This document shows positions 23,418-36,624 of a stretch of 64,000 nt of DNA, in pieces. The position numbers were made by a program, and so were the translations under genes. Position 1 is the stretch's first letter, and every line of letters begins with the position of its first letter. The notes below the pieces were generated by a model that saw nothing but the letters and a program-made list of their open reading frames with translations, was not told where the DNA came from and ran no database searches. Where the stretch lies: assembly GCF_003573695.1 (NCBI RefSeq), contig NC_039363.1, forward strand, positions 124,107,302 to 124,171,301. The letters run 5' to 3'. This DNA is from Papaver somniferum (lineage: Eukaryota; Streptophyta; Magnoliopsida; Ranunculales; Papaveraceae).

Positions 23418-24602
23418 AATTTCATTATAAATATTATGTAGTAAGAGCTAAAAAAAATGGTTATGCGGTTCCGAAATTCTCCACTTCAAACGGCTTAAGA
23501 CAAGTTGAATCGCTTTCTCCATATCTTTTCTTAATATGCACGAAGATTATTTCTAGGCTCCTAGAAAAGGCAGTAATTGAAAAGAGAATTTCGGAACTTA
23601 AAATAAATAAACACGCTCTGAATATCTCCAATATCTTTTTCGTAGATGACTATTTTTTATTCACAAAAGCTGATGTAGGGGAAGCAAAGAACCTACTGGA
23701 TATCCTATCAAGATTTGGTGATATTACGGGACAAATGGTCAATATTCAAAAATCGGTAATCTACTTTAGTCCTAGAATTCACCCGAAAAATGAGAAAATC
23801 ATTGCAAGCATCCTAAAAGTCCCTTTAATGACAAAATGATAGATATCTTGGAACTCCTCTTTTCTTTGATAAAAATAGGAAAGAAAATTTCGAACCACTT
23901 CTCCAAAAATATTATGCTACCTTTCAAGGTTGGAAATTAAAATTGCTTTCCCAAGTCGGGCAGAACGATGCTAGTAAATCCATCCTTCAAGGCTATCCAA
24001 CATACCAGATGTAAGTACTAGCCCTTCCTAAAGAAACTCTAGATCAACTGGACAGAATCCAAAGAAAGTTCTAGTGGAATAAAGATAAGCCAAAGAGTGT
24101 AGGAGGATATATAAAATCCTGGGTCAGCATTTCCAAGCATGTTTCTCAAGGAGGTCTAGGAATTAAGAACCCTCGTCAATTTAATATAGCTCTCCTTACA
24201 AAACTAGTTAACCGGCTAATCACAGATCAAGACCAATTTTGGGTTTAACTACTTAAAGCTAAATATTTCTAAAACTCTCATCCACTGGAATTTTATAGGT
24301 CTTTTAAATTATCGTGGATCTGGAATAGTATACAAAAAAGGTTAAATCTTAGTAAAGGTAATTTTTTCTGGAAAGTCAAAGATGGAGCATCCACAAAAAT
24401 TTGGGAAATTCCTAATTTAGATATAATTCCAAAACCCATGAATATTGAAAAGCCTGCTCCACAAAGGGTTAATGAGATGATATCTCCTAAAGATAGCTGG
24501 GACCAAGAAAAACTAGATGATTACTTCACTCCAGATATTAAAGCAAAAATACTAGCCATATCTCCAAAAATCCAAGAACAACATAAAATAGATTGCAACA
24601 CA
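23411..24602 (+). pseudogene. LINE reverse transcriptase fragment, first part
   Basis: The plus strand encodes RT motifs LRQVESLSPYLFLIC and FFVDDYFLF (the position of the catalytic FADD), then NIQKSVIYFSP and YLGTPLFFDK, then GGLGIKNPRQFN near 24160. Frame changes and stops are frequent (23839, 24013, 24074 and others). At 24603 the LINE stops abruptly at an LTR end and resumes at about 40204, so the two parts are one copy split by about 15.6 kb of later insertions. Confidence 0.88.
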
Positions 24603-25655
24603 TGAAAAACTAGGGTATAACAACCACACCCAATAATTCGTTCGACAATCTGTATGGACTAAACTCCAATATAATTCCGAGAGCACCAACTTAAAAGCGA
24701 GCTCAATCAAGAGATATATCAAAGAGCTTTATCTCTATTTCAATGCAATCAGCAAATCAAACAGATAGAAATCCGTGAGCCTGATTGGTATGAGAAATAA
24801 CTTGGACGGTACCAAAGACCAATGCCAAGTTTTAATTAAGTTATATCCAACAAACAAGGTCGGATTTATGAGCTGATTGAACTACGCGCAACCTGTGATA
24901 TTTCAATTATATAAACAAATATAATGCGGAAAGAAATAACACATACATCATAAATTTTGTTAGCGAGGAAACCGCAAATGCAGAAAAACCCAGGGACCAG
25001 GTCCAGATTGAACACCACACTATATTAAGTCGTTACATACATTAGCCTACTACAAGTTAACTTTGGACTGGAATGTAGTTGAGCCCTAACCAAGTCTCAC
25101 ATCGATTAAGGTACAGTCGCATTCCTTACGCCTCTAGAACCAGGTCGGATTCTGCGCACTTGATTCCCTTAGCTGATCTCACCCACAACTAAGAGTCGCT
25201 ACAACCCAAAGTCGGAGACATATAAACAAATCTGTCTCACACAGATAAGTCTATTCTGATAGATAAATTTGTCTCCCACAGAAGTACCTATGAAGTTTTG
25301 TTCCGTCTTTTGATAAATCAAGGTGAACATCAACCAATTGATAATCCGACCTTATACTTCCGAAAAGCATCCTAGAAATATTAATCGCCTCACAATAATT
25401 TAATTATATGGTAGTAGAAGAAGTTATTGCGGAACCACAAAGTCTGAGACGAAAAACTTTGTGATTACTTTTTACATCTTACCTATCGGAGATAAATCTT
25501 GAAAAAATCTTAGAGAAGATAATACTCAATATGATAGAACAAGTAAGATCAGAATACGCAACTACAGAGAAAATAGTTGGATCTGGCTTCACGAATCCCA
25601 AATGAAGTCTTCAAGTAGTTAACCTAATATGGTTTTGGAAAAATCAGGTTTCCTA
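24603..25655 (-). repeat. LTR family A, minus orientation, partial
   Basis: It begins TGAAAAACTAGGG at 24603, the minus-strand end of the family A LTR seen at 32127 and 38252. Blocks match the plus-oriented copies in reverse, for example the segment around 25010-25220 matches 31590-31760. Similarity stops near 25655, where plus-oriented LTR-element internal sequence starts. The far part of the same minus-oriented unit is probably 38253-40200. Confidence 0.75.
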
Positions 25656-26394
25656 GTGTGTTGTGTCCAAAGAAATCCTTCTTTTATCTTGAAATTAAGG
25701 TCGCTCTTGTTGTTCTTTAGGGAATGACATTTTATGGGGGAGAGTTCTTAATTGAACTTGTGCTTAATTGCCAAATCTTTGTGGGGAGTGCGACGGTGGA
25801 ATATTATAGGAGTTATCTTGTATCTTTATAAACTCCTTGATGAAAGCATTTATCTTCGGCTTTATGATTGCATCTAAATAAGTTGATATGTGCTTACTTT
25901 TGGTCATGAAATGTCTCTATGGAAATTTTCATTAGGATCCCGTTTTCGTACCTTTGCCAATTTTATTGACAAAAATGGGGAGAATTAATGTGTAGTTCGC
26001 ACTACAAATACATATGGTTTTCGGATCATTATATAAGGGGGAGTGGTTTCCATGTGAGATGGAGTATTAACTAAGGGGGAGTGATACATATCACCATAGT
26101 ATTGTTGTCGAAATTGTAATATAATTGAACTTTGATGTTGTATAATAATACTATGACACTGTATAACAATGATTGAGAATTCTTGTTTTCTCATTGTTAT
26201 AGCTACGAATTTCCAACAACGATGATGCTAAACTTACAACCTTTGGAATCATTGGAGTACTTGGAAGTGACGAAGATTTCGAGTAATGTTGAATATTAGG
26301 TATGTGGAATAGGAGCTACAAGAAGTTTATTTATCTATTTTTGTATTCCATATGTATTGATAATTTTGTCATTAAAATTGACAAGGGGGGAGAT
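25656..26394 (+). mobile_element. 3' internal end of a Ty1/copia-like element with polypurine tract
   Basis: The sequence carries G-rich purine phrases (ATGGGGGAGAG, AAGGGGGAGTG) and ends in AAGGGGGGAGAT immediately before the LTR start TGTTAG at 26395. A polypurine tract in that position primes plus-strand synthesis in LTR elements. The purine-rich segments just before the 3' LTR are familiar from plant copia elements. No protein-coding block remains, so the lineage is not certain. Confidence 0.65.
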
Positions 26395-29300
26395 TGTTAG
26401 AGCACTGCTCGGTCGAACTCGCACGCGTTGCTATCTCAAGCATGTTTGTCAATGTTAGTGATCAAAACTATAAGTCTTGATTTCTAGTCTATTATAGCTA
26501 AGTCTCGGGCTAGGATAGAAAGTGTAGTTGAGCTCAAGAACTCCATGGCGATCATCATATAAGACGAAGAACTACTCAACGAACTTGTGGAACTTCATCG
26601 ACTAAAAGGTATGTGGAGACTTGAACTTATCTATCACTCAAAAGTCTATCTACTTTATCTCCTATCTTGAGACAAAAGTCGTTTTGCTATATAGACTTTG
26701 ATTATACACATTTGCTGTTTCGAGCCGAGTTTATCTCGCTTATCTATTTCTCGAAATATGTGTTGGTAAGCTTTTGCTTTTGCCAAGTTCATCTTTACCT
26801 AGTGACGAAAGTCATATTATATTTCAATCACTTGAAAATGGCTTTGACGAAAAATGGTTTGTGAATAACAACTATATAACATCTTCTAAGAATGTTTCAA
26901 TGATTGAAAGGAGAGTTTAGGTTATATAACCATTGTTGGATATAAGCATTGTATGGCAACACATACATGTATAAGTCTTTATTCTTTGAACCAAAGTATG
27001 CATACTTTGTTGATCAGGAAAACCGGAAAAAGAGTCCGCGAACCCAGTCCGCGAACTTTCGGAGGTTCTATTCCCGAGAAAATCTGCTGGAGTTTGTAAA
27101 TTTTTACAAAATTATTTCGGGTACTTAAGTCCGCGAACTCAGTCCGCGTACTTAGGTTGGTTATTTCGAAAAATGATTATTCGTGAACTTATACTTATAT
27201 TAACTAAGGAATGCAAGTTGTAAACCGTGGCTATATGATAGGTGTCTAAAACACCTAATTTTATATCTAGTATTTATGCTTTCTTTGCTATTTTTTCTTG
27301 TAAATTATGTATCTTATTTTGAATTTGAGTTATTAGGTATTTTGGAGTTGTTTTGTGAAAAACAAGGAGAAAACGTCCATTTGGAGCGTAAAGGAAACAA
27401 TGTCAATTCACTGGCGAGTTATACTTGGAGCGGACTAAGGTGCGCGAGAAGGAGGTGAAGAATGAACTGCCAGTTCCTCAAAACTGACAGTGGAGTTGAG
27501 AAAGGAATTAAGCCGTCGGTTCTCTGGAACCGAAAAGCCATGTTTGAGTTGGTCACTGGGTATCCCTTATCTACTTTACCTGGGTGGTTATATACAACCT
27601 CATTTCCTACACCAAACCTAAAAATCAGAGAAAATTCATTTCTCTTCATCTGTTGTTATTTTTCCATATTGGTCTGAACAATGGCGGCATCATAATTGAG
27701 AGGAGAGGTTCTGTGTCGAGTAAAACCAGAGATGGTTCTGCTACCGGTAAAGATTAAAGGGTGAAGCTAGATTTTTGAGATTGAGAAGATGTTGTTGCTG
27801 AATAGAGAGTTTAAGAATCAGAAGATGGAACTGATGATGAAATACAAGCAATTGAGGAAGAAACTGAGTTGTTGTCGCTCAGTTGATGACAGAGATCGAG
27901 AAGAAGTTAGGGTTTGCATTTCAGTAAAATCGATTGAAGAATCTGGTGATGATTTTGACGGATTTCAGAGATTGGGGTTTGTGGAGATTAAGAGAATGAC
28001 ATGTTTCTGAGATCGATGGAGTTGATGGGTGTGTTGCTGCAATTCGATTGAGATAAAATGGGTTTGAGTGAGATTTCAGAGGGGTTAGAGTTTGAACCGG
28101 AGAAGCTGAAATTGCAGGTGGTGGTTTGAGGATGTTGTTACTGATGATACTGAGGATTTCTGGGATTCGCAGCTGAATTAGAATGGGTATGAGCTGGATT
28201 GGCAGGATGAAGTGATGTTGATTGTCATGGGTCTGTGATGTTCAAAGAAGAAGAAGGTTTGATCTGTTACGGCTATGATGGTGTTGGTGGTGGCACTGAG
28301 ATTGCAGATTTGGTAGTGTTGATAATGGTGGATGTTTTCGAAGGGGTCTTGTTAACTTACTGCAGTCAACAAAGAGATAGAGATGGAGCAGGTGATGGAT
28401 TCTTGCGAGTTTGAGATGTTGAAGTGCAGGTGGTCTTGTAGATGTGCAAGGAGAAGGTTCAGGCTATGTGTTGCTGCCAATGCTGGTGAATTGTGCTTGA
28501 AATGAAGAAATCAAGGGAGTGAATCTGATGGTGTTGCTGCTGGAGTTGGTCTGGTTCTAATATGAGTTAGAATGGGTTTATGACAAGGAATGAAGATTGA
28601 AAGCTCATTTGAGCTGAGATGAAGAATAATTGGTGGAGGTTATGAATGTTTGATGTGATGAGAAGGATGGGTTTAGCCTGAATTAGATGTTGCAGCAGTT
28701 AAATGGATGAATGAAGAGTATTTGGGTCCTTTGGGTTATGCAGTTGAGTACCAAGGGTTCATAGTGCAGGAAACAGAGAAAGAAAGAAATTGGACGAGCA
28801 GAGTTTTGCTTCTGCAATGTCTCGACTCAATGTTGATACAGGCAGGGCATGATTTAGAATTGGAGATGCAGTTGTCGGTAGGACCTGTAGCAATTGCAGT
28901 CAACAAAGAGACAGAAATGGTAGTGAAGGCAGTGGTTGTGATTCATGAAGTTGTACAGAGAGATGCAGATGGTCCTGCTGGTGCAGTCACGGCTGAAAGC
29001 TAATGAGGAATGGCAGAGATTGCAGTCAAGCGGAACTGATTGCAAGTGAGCTTGAGTTGTTGTGACAGTGTGGTTGAGCCGAGAAGGTATGAAGTTGCAG
29101 TGATGCCATGGAAGACTGCAAGTATGAGTTGGTAAGATGAGCTGGAAATGGAATGTGTGTTGAATTTATGAGCAGAAGGGAAGGCTGGCAGCTTGGCTGT
29201 GTTGCAGAAGTGCAGGTTGATTTGAGTAAGTGCAGCTCGAGATTGAGACTGGCTCAAGTGTGTTGCTGTGTATTATGGCCTGAACTGAATTGCAGGTAGA

Positions 29301-32127
29301 AATGGAAGTGAAGCAGTGATGCACAATCATTGTGCAGCACAGCTCTGGCCTGTGCAAAGTGGCATGCAACTGTAGCCTGAACCAAGTCAGCTGAGTTAGC
29401 TTCTTACTCAGGTCTGACTAGGCTCAGCATCTGACATCACTGAGTTGAGTCTCTGATTCGGATTGACTTCCCGAGTCGACTCGTTGACCCGACCGATTCA
29501 GGCCGTTGACTGGTGATCGGGCGGACTTTGCCGGTCACCTGAGCACTTTTTCGGCGACTCTCCGGCTAACTTTCGGCGACTTTTCGGCAGAGTTTCTACA
29601 CGGGTTTTTATGACTTTTGGGCCACGCGGATTTTCATCTATTGGGTTTTGAAATTTTGACTAATTTTGGGAAGCAAAGGGATATAAAAGGAAGACTTCTA
29701 CAACTTTTGGGATTATCAGTTTTATTATTCTTTTTGGAGCTTTGGAGAAAACTACTTCTAGGGTCTGCTTTGCTTTCATCTTCTTTATTATTTTATTGAT
29801 CATGACGATGAGGAACTCCATTATTATGAGTAACTAAATACACTTGTTGGTTATGGGATAAAAGTTGATTTCTCAATGCATGTTATTTGATTCTGTGGAT
29901 TAGTTTTGTCTCAACTTATTGTTTATGATTCATGGTTTATAGTGTTTTAGGATTTGATTGCTTGATTAGTTGAGTCCGGAATCAATCCAATTTGCTTTCA
30001 TCTCTAGAGCTATATTAGGATTTTCAATACGTAAAAGTTGTTTGTCCCTGATTTTAAGTAGCATAATTGTGGTTAGTGCTTGTAGTGATAGATCCTACTA
30101 GTCACATATGAATCATAACCTTGGTTAAAACAAATTAGTGCTCTTACACGTTTGTTTGCTTTGATTAGTCTTATTCCATAAATCTTAAAGCTTTTAGGGA
30201 GTTGAACTTAATTGTGCTTTTACACTTTGGGTTGCTTTCTAGGAAGAATTCACATATGCATCTTTTAATGTGGTTGTGATGAAAATAGGGAATTAGCAGG
30301 ATACTCTTGCGATCAAGGTATTCTAGGACTTTTAATAAATAAGAGATTAAATTATCAATTCTATTTAATGATGAAAAATACATGCTTGCGAATGATACTA
30401 TCCCATGACCAATATCTTTTCCTTATTGATTATTTCAACTATTTACTTTGCTTTACTTTATTTTATTTGATTTGCTAAAACAAAAACCCCCATTGGTTAT
30501 CTTAGAAACCGAAAATTGCATAACAACAAAGGCCTCCCTGTGGATAAGAACTCTTTCCTACCACTTTCTACATTATTGTAGTTGAGTAAGGAAGTGAAAT
30601 TATATTTGTCGATTGACAACCGATCACTATAAAGTTCGTGAATCGATTCGAGTGAATCAAATCATTTTTTCTTCGATTGTGTCTTGTATACTTCTATAAG
30701 ATATAAGCAATTAAACAACTCTCTAACTAGTTCATTTGAGTCATTTGAACTAGTTATGGTAAAGAAGAACATGGTTGATATGAAAGTGCTCATATGGCTA
30801 ACCATTTGGTTAACTACTGTTGAACCAACAAATGTACATGTTTGGGTACGGTTACACAAACCTAAAACGTGCATTTCATTTGTGTGTAACAAGCTAAGTT
30901 TTCGATCTAACGGTTGAGAGATATTATCTTGAATATAATCAGGTTTTAATCTAACGGTGAATATTGAATGCTTTGTTACTAAGACAACATTGATTGCAAA
31001 CCCTGATTTGAAAGACTATATAAGGGAGAACTCTAGAAACTGGGAAACCTAATCCCCATACCTCCTGTATGATACTAGTTGTATAAGCTAGAGTCGATTC
31101 TCCTTTAACCTTAGGTTTCTACCAAGACCCTGTAGGTTAACGACTTGAAGACTTCATTGGGATTGTAAAGCCAGACCGATACTACTTTGTTGTAGTAGTG
31201 TCATCCGATCTTGCTGATTCTATCGTATTGAGTAGAGTCGTAACGATTGTCTTGAGATTGATATCTCCGATAGGAAAGATATAAAAGTAATCACAAACAT
31301 CTTCGTCTCATCGTTTGTGATTCCACAATATCTTCTTTCGCCGCGTCGATTAAGATTATTGTGAGGTGATTGATAATACTGAGTTGTTCTTCGGGAATAT
31401 AAGGCTGGTTTATCAATTGGTTCATGTTCACCTTGATTTATCAAAATACGGAACAAAACTCGTAGGTATTTCTGTGGTAGACAGATTTATCTGTTACCGT
31501 AGACTTTTCTGTGTGATACAGATTTGTTTATTAAAGTCTTCGACTTTGGGTCGTAGAAACTCTTAGTTGTGGGTGAGATCAGCTAAGGGAATCAAGTAAG
31601 TAGCATCCTGCTGGGACCAGAGACGTAGGAGCATAACTGTACCTTGGATCAATGTGAGATTGATTGGGGTTAAACTACAGTCCAGACCGAAGTTAGTTTG
31701 TAGTAGGCTAGTGTTTGTAGCGGCTTAATACAATGTGTGTTCAATCTGGACTAGGTCCCGGGGTTTTTCTACATTTGCGATTTCCTCGTTAACAAAACTT
31801 CTGGTGTCCGTGTTATTTCTTTTCCGCATTATATTTTGGTATATAATTGATATATCACAGGTAGTGCGTTTGAATCAATCAATTAGAATATCCAACCTTT
31901 GGTTGTTGATTTACATTGATTGATACTTGAAAATTGGTCTTTGGTACCGTTCAAGTGATTTCTCTTGTATTCAATTAGACTTGCAGATTTATATTTGCTT
32001 GAGTAAGTATTGAATCGAGAAATAGAGAGATTGAATCTAGTTAATTCTCTTGAAAGTATATTGGAGTTAGTCCATACAGATTGCTAAGCGAAATATTGGG
32101 TGTGGTTGTTATACCCCTGCTTTTTCA
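26395..32127 (+). repeat. LTR family A copy A1 (3' LTR), split by a solo LTR
   Basis: It starts TGTTAGAGCACTGCTC at 26395 right after a polypurine tract and ends CCCCTGCTTTTTCA at 32127. Without the 3.4-kb insert at 27236-30626 it is about 2.3 kb. It contains a short-repeat zone (27020-27170) with the word GTCCGCGAAC. The 3' part (31100-32127) is shared with copies A2 and A3. Terminal TG...CA, position after a polypurine tract and multiple copies in the window identify it as an LTR. Confidence 0.8.
27236..30626 (+). mobile_element. Solo LTR (about 3.4 kb) with TSD CTATA
   Basis: The unit starts TGATAGGTGTCTAAAACACC at 27236 and ends GACAACCGATCA at 30626. The pentamer CTATA flanks it on both sides (27231-27235 and 30627-30631), the 5-bp duplication of an LTR-element insertion. 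No internal repeat of the start is seen, so it is a single LTR left after recombination between two LTRs, rather than a full element. It interrupts LTR copy A1. A block near 27680-29600 is unusually rich in TG and GA words and has only chance open frames. The family is not recognised with certainty; a Ty3/gypsy origin is possible. Confidence 0.88.
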
Positions 32128-32132
32128 TCGTC

Positions 32133-34503
32133 TGTATTCCCACGCCTCCAACTTATGAATAAGTCACATACTTGGAACAATTCCTTTGGTTCGTATTCCA
32201 AACAGTAAAGGAACAACAAATCTGTTTGGTATCAACTCTCTTCAACCAAGTGATATGAGTCGGACAAAGGCTCTTCTGTTTATCTTAACATAAACTCCTT
32301 CTTCAGGTCCTTAGATCTATCTCATGTTCAATTACCGAAGTAATCGTTAAGATTTTTCCAACAACACTCTTAATCCAAAGAACTGTGTTGAGGCCGATCT
32401 ACTCAACTAATCAATCCAATTCTATCACAAGGATAAAATCGATTATAGTTGGATCCTCTTTTTTACCGAAACAAGTATTGTGTACACCAAAGATTATGAA
32501 CCCTAAATCAGAAATCTTCAAACTCTTCTTTATCTTCAAATCTTCTTAGATCTTCAATAAACACCTACACACAATCACTTGAATCTCTTGTGATCAATCA
32601 CGTACAGAATGGAGTCTGTTAACAATGGATTATCACAAGATCGTCTTTAGAACTACAAACAGTCTAAAGATCCCTGTCGAAACTCTGAACTAGTTTGAGT
32701 GAATCTTATATCAGAAGAGAAGATCCTCAAGCATAAAAAAACTAGGTGCAATCAAAGTTCAACCACCGTTAGTCAGTCAAATAAATCGAAAACAAAAGAT
32801 AAACCACAATTATCTAGTTTCCCACCAACGGTACTAATAGAGCTTCTCAATCCCAAAGAAGACTTTAAAACGAGTGGCCGTAAGAGATTTCGCCTAATTA
32901 GGTTACTCTCCTCTCCGAATAGGCGGCTTCACCAGTAGCAGCACAACAAGAGGTAGTTTGCTGTTACACATGATTAGTTTGCTAGAAATGCAAACTTCAA
33001 TATTTATAGACTAGGAAGTTTGGACACTAAGGAATTCCCAAAACCGAAAATATTCTCAAGATATTCATTAAGGAACAAATTCGGTTTCCATAATTCCTGG
33101 AAATGCTCTGTCCAAAAATAATGATCGAAATCTCTTGGAAAATCTCTAATTAGTAAATGCACGTTACTAATTCTTATTTTCCTAAAAATGAAATTAATAA
33201 CCTTAATTAAAAGATTCTCAACTTATTTATGTTTCGATCCTGGGATTCTATTCCCTTAGCTATTAAGGAATAACTTTGAACAATTAAAGATTAACATTCA
33301 CAGCACGTGTTCAAAGTATGTCGAAATCCTTACTTTGTAAGTCCTCTTTCATACTTACAACCTTGAAACCGATTTGCCACACTTCTAAACAAGTTTAGAA
33401 TTGGTTCATCTGACTTTCAAGAACTATGTGATTGATCAAAGAACATTCAATCACAAAACATGGGTGTAACGGTTCTACCAAAACAAGTTTCGGTTCTACC
33501 TCCATGTGAAAACTGTGCATAGACACACTAGCTTTCCAAAATTCGGTTGACTAGGTACTAGGATCGGTCCCCCACATATATATGGTATATAACTTATGTG
33601 TGTTGCACATGTCCATAGGATCGGTTCCCTTTGCATAAAAACGTGTTGCACATGTCCATAGGATCGGTTCCCCTTTCTGCTATAAACTTGTTGCACCTCA
33701 GACAAGGATCGATTCCCATTTGTGATGTACTGCAACTCTTACTAGGATCGGTTCCCCTTTACCCAGATTTAGTAAGACATAAAATCACAAAGTCGATCAT
33801 ACCATCTCAGGTGATTACTTAAGATCGGGTTCACTAACAAAAGTCATACCAATACATAAGTCGGGCCTTTGTGAATAGTTTTACTAAGAACATAAACAAG
33901 TCATGAACGGTTATACTAATCACCCATATTGGTTGTTCACAAGATATGCAATGAATAAGAATACCAATAATACCCGATGATTTCCTTTTCGATTCACAAA
34001 CCAAGTTCATGAATTTTCTTCCTTAGAACACATGTAAAACATTGTTCCCTAGGATGAAATCCTCATCTCATACCCATACATAATCACAATAGAATTTAAA
34101 AGATTACGTCGATGTCTTATCTACAAAGTTTAATGGTTAAGAGTTAAACTCGTATTGTATTCCTTAATATTATGTCTATCTAGAGTTCAATCATGCTTCG
34201 CAGTTTTGTTTTCAATATGCACGACTTGAAAGATACATTAGGGAATGAAACAGTTCAAGTCAAATATCACAAACCTCAAGTGGAAGGATGATGTTGTCGT
34301 TGTAGATCCTTGCTTCTTCACATCTTCAAGTCTTCTCAATACTTGTAAAGTCTCATTATCCTAATATTTTCAAGCTAACCTCTACGAAGTTGACTCTAGT
34401 ACATAATCAAGCGACTCTTAACATGAGTTTTGATTCACTAAAATATGACAACCAAACTTGACATACCAACGCTTGGGGGGTTTAACCGAGATATGCTCTA
34501 ACA
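32133..34503 (-). repeat. LTR family B, full-length copy in minus orientation
   Basis: On the minus strand it runs from TGTTAGAGCATATCTCGG (34503) to GGGAATACA (32133). Its last 1.8 kb matches 1-584 of the window plus sequence deleted there. The two copies of the family differ by small indels. Five bases (TCGTC) separate it from LTR A1. No matching duplication is seen on the other side (ATAAC), so it may have been rearranged after insertion. Four or more copies of a GGATCGGTTCCC word lie at 33560-33760. Confidence 0.75.
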
Positions 34504-36624
34504 ATAACCATATGTCGCGTCATTTCAGAACATTTCAGTTTCATGGACAATATCAAAACCAAATGATAGATAACCATTTTCATGGAATTCCAGAATCAGA
34601 CCCAGTTAGTTCTAGTGTTTCAGTATGAAATCTTTCCCGATTGAATTAAAAAATTTAGAGTAGCCTAGTAACTCAGGGTACAACAACATATTAAAAAATC
34701 AGAATATTTCAACGGTTCATTAAAACTATATACACCTCAAAACCTAACTGCTTTTACTGCCGATACACAAAATTCAGTCAAGATTTTCTAATAATTTGAG
34801 GTACCTAAAATGATTGGAGCCTCTTGAAAATTATACAGTAAGTTATATACAAAGATATAAATAACATACTAAAAATTTAGCTTTATATGATATACAGATA
34901 GTGAGAAATTCACTTATTTTGTCGACTTTCCAAAACTGCAACTCAGCGAAATATAGTCAAGGTATATTCAAGACTTTTAGTTCTTTCCCATGTCTGATCG
35001 TTCTCAAATTTTTATGGTGGTATTATGACCTAATACAACACAACATACTAAAATTTTACCCTATTCCAACGGCTATAATTTAAGATATAAGCAAAATAAA
35101 ATTATGTATTCTAGGGTTCACAGGACATACGGGATTTTCAAACAATAATTGATAATTAGATAAATTGCTTCAATCAAACCATTACTATAAAAAATCACCA
35201 TGATTAGAGAAACACCCATTTCATCAACTTGTATAAGAGCATGAATAATAACAAAAAAACCCAATCTTCCAACAAGAACCCTAATTTCCATATATATCAA
35301 ACCAAAGTATCATAAGAACGAATTGATGAATTGATTTGATATACATGATTTAATTTCCAATATCCTTTGTTTGTAACAACTCATTTCATCAACTTTTTCC
35401 AAAATTGCACGGAACACAACATATGTAGAAATCATACTACCTCATGGTCATAAGCATTTTCAAACACCATTGCAAAAATACAAACTCAAACACCACTCCA
35501 AGCTAGACATCTTCAACGAGTTACTTTTCCAAGATTTTTGTGATGAGAGAATGAAACCCCTTTTCCTTTTCTTTTCATTTTCAGAGTCCAGAGAAGAGGA
35601 AGATAAAAGAAAAACCAATTTTTTTGAGATTCAATAGTTGATATAATTTATAGCTATTTTTTTTTCTTCTCCCTAACTCATATTCAATCATCTTAAATTC
35701 TTGGTTTTTAGAAGAACAAGTAGCAGACGAAAAGAGTGAGAAAATAAGAATAATGGGGATCAGCAAGTGGAGAAAAATCTTTCAATTTTGTTTGTTTTCT
35801 TGTTTTTATCATTAGTGATGAAAATAGGTAGATGCCATTGACACCATCTCTATCTGACATGTGTCTAGTTGCTTGTAGATCCAATTTATGATTAGAGAAA
35901 CCATTTTCCTCTCTAAGGATCCTATTTTGGATTTGGGAAGACTCATACTCACAAAATCACTCTAACTTATTTTCTTTAGCACTACCAAACAATTTTCAAC
36001 TAAAAATGGATTGGACTGAACCCGAGAAACATATTTGAACTGTCACATCCCCATTCATGATTTTTGAAAAATTCAGGAAGATGTTTTACTTTGAGTTTTG
36101 ATACATCATAATATCTCTCCATAATAGGGGTTTTGATATATTCCTTATAAAGGTCGAGAGCCTCCCTGTTGACGAACCTATTTTGCATTCTTTGATCAAA
36201 ATAAGTATCTTCATGATTTTGAGCACTTGAACTCTCACCAAGACTTGGTCTCTTCCTTTATGCCATTAAGAATTGAAGGAAAGCTTAAAGTGATGATAAA
36301 AACTTATACGGTACACGAACTGCCATTAATGGTGAAGCTCTGGAACTGAAAGATAAGAAGAAACAATGATTAACCCATTGAGTAGTTTTTTGTTGTGAAT
36401 CAAACAGTACCAAGAACACTCAAAACGGTTGAGAGATGAGGTTTTGGAGATTAAGAGTTTGCGAACTCTAGAGTTTTCTTTTACACAGAGTTCTCGAACA
36501 AGAGAAGATGGAGAAGAAAACAAGAGAAATGTTTCTCTTTATATGTGCAAACGACTGAACAGTTCCCGAACCAGTATTGCTAGTCCAGGTACGGGAACCA
36601 ACATGTTCCGGTTCGAGTCCTAAC
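34504..36624. other. Remnant of another repeat with a small coding relic
   Basis: About 2.1 kb between two LTRs. Apart from the coding relic at 36000-36266 it is AT-rich and unassigned. The part at 36430-36620 contains AACAGTTCCCGAACC and similar words that resemble leader or LTR sequence of a minus-oriented element. No terminal repeats were identified. Confidence 0.45.
36000..36266 (-). pseudogene. Possible retrotransposon ORF1 fragment (putative plant transposon protein type)
   Basis: On the minus strand from an ATG at 36266 the frame reads MA, a stop, then RKRPSLGESSSAQNHEDTYF and MQNRFVNREALDLYKEYIKT, continuing to a stop near 36000. A basic and serine-rich start followed by a block with R-x-x-x-x-x-x-x-R-Y-x-D-x-x-x-L and a W near its end is typical of the N-terminal ORF of several plant LTR elements. 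The early stop and short length show it is dead. The family assignment is tentative. Confidence 0.4.

Noticed and set aside
28707..29003. 98-codon open frame inside the solo LTR
   Set aside because: The region is purine/TG-rich low-complexity sequence with open frames on both strands; no family resemblance or splice context.
32133..34503. Family B LTR as the 3' LTR of an element whose body is 34504-36624
   Set aside because: No polypurine tract is present next to 34503 on the required strand.
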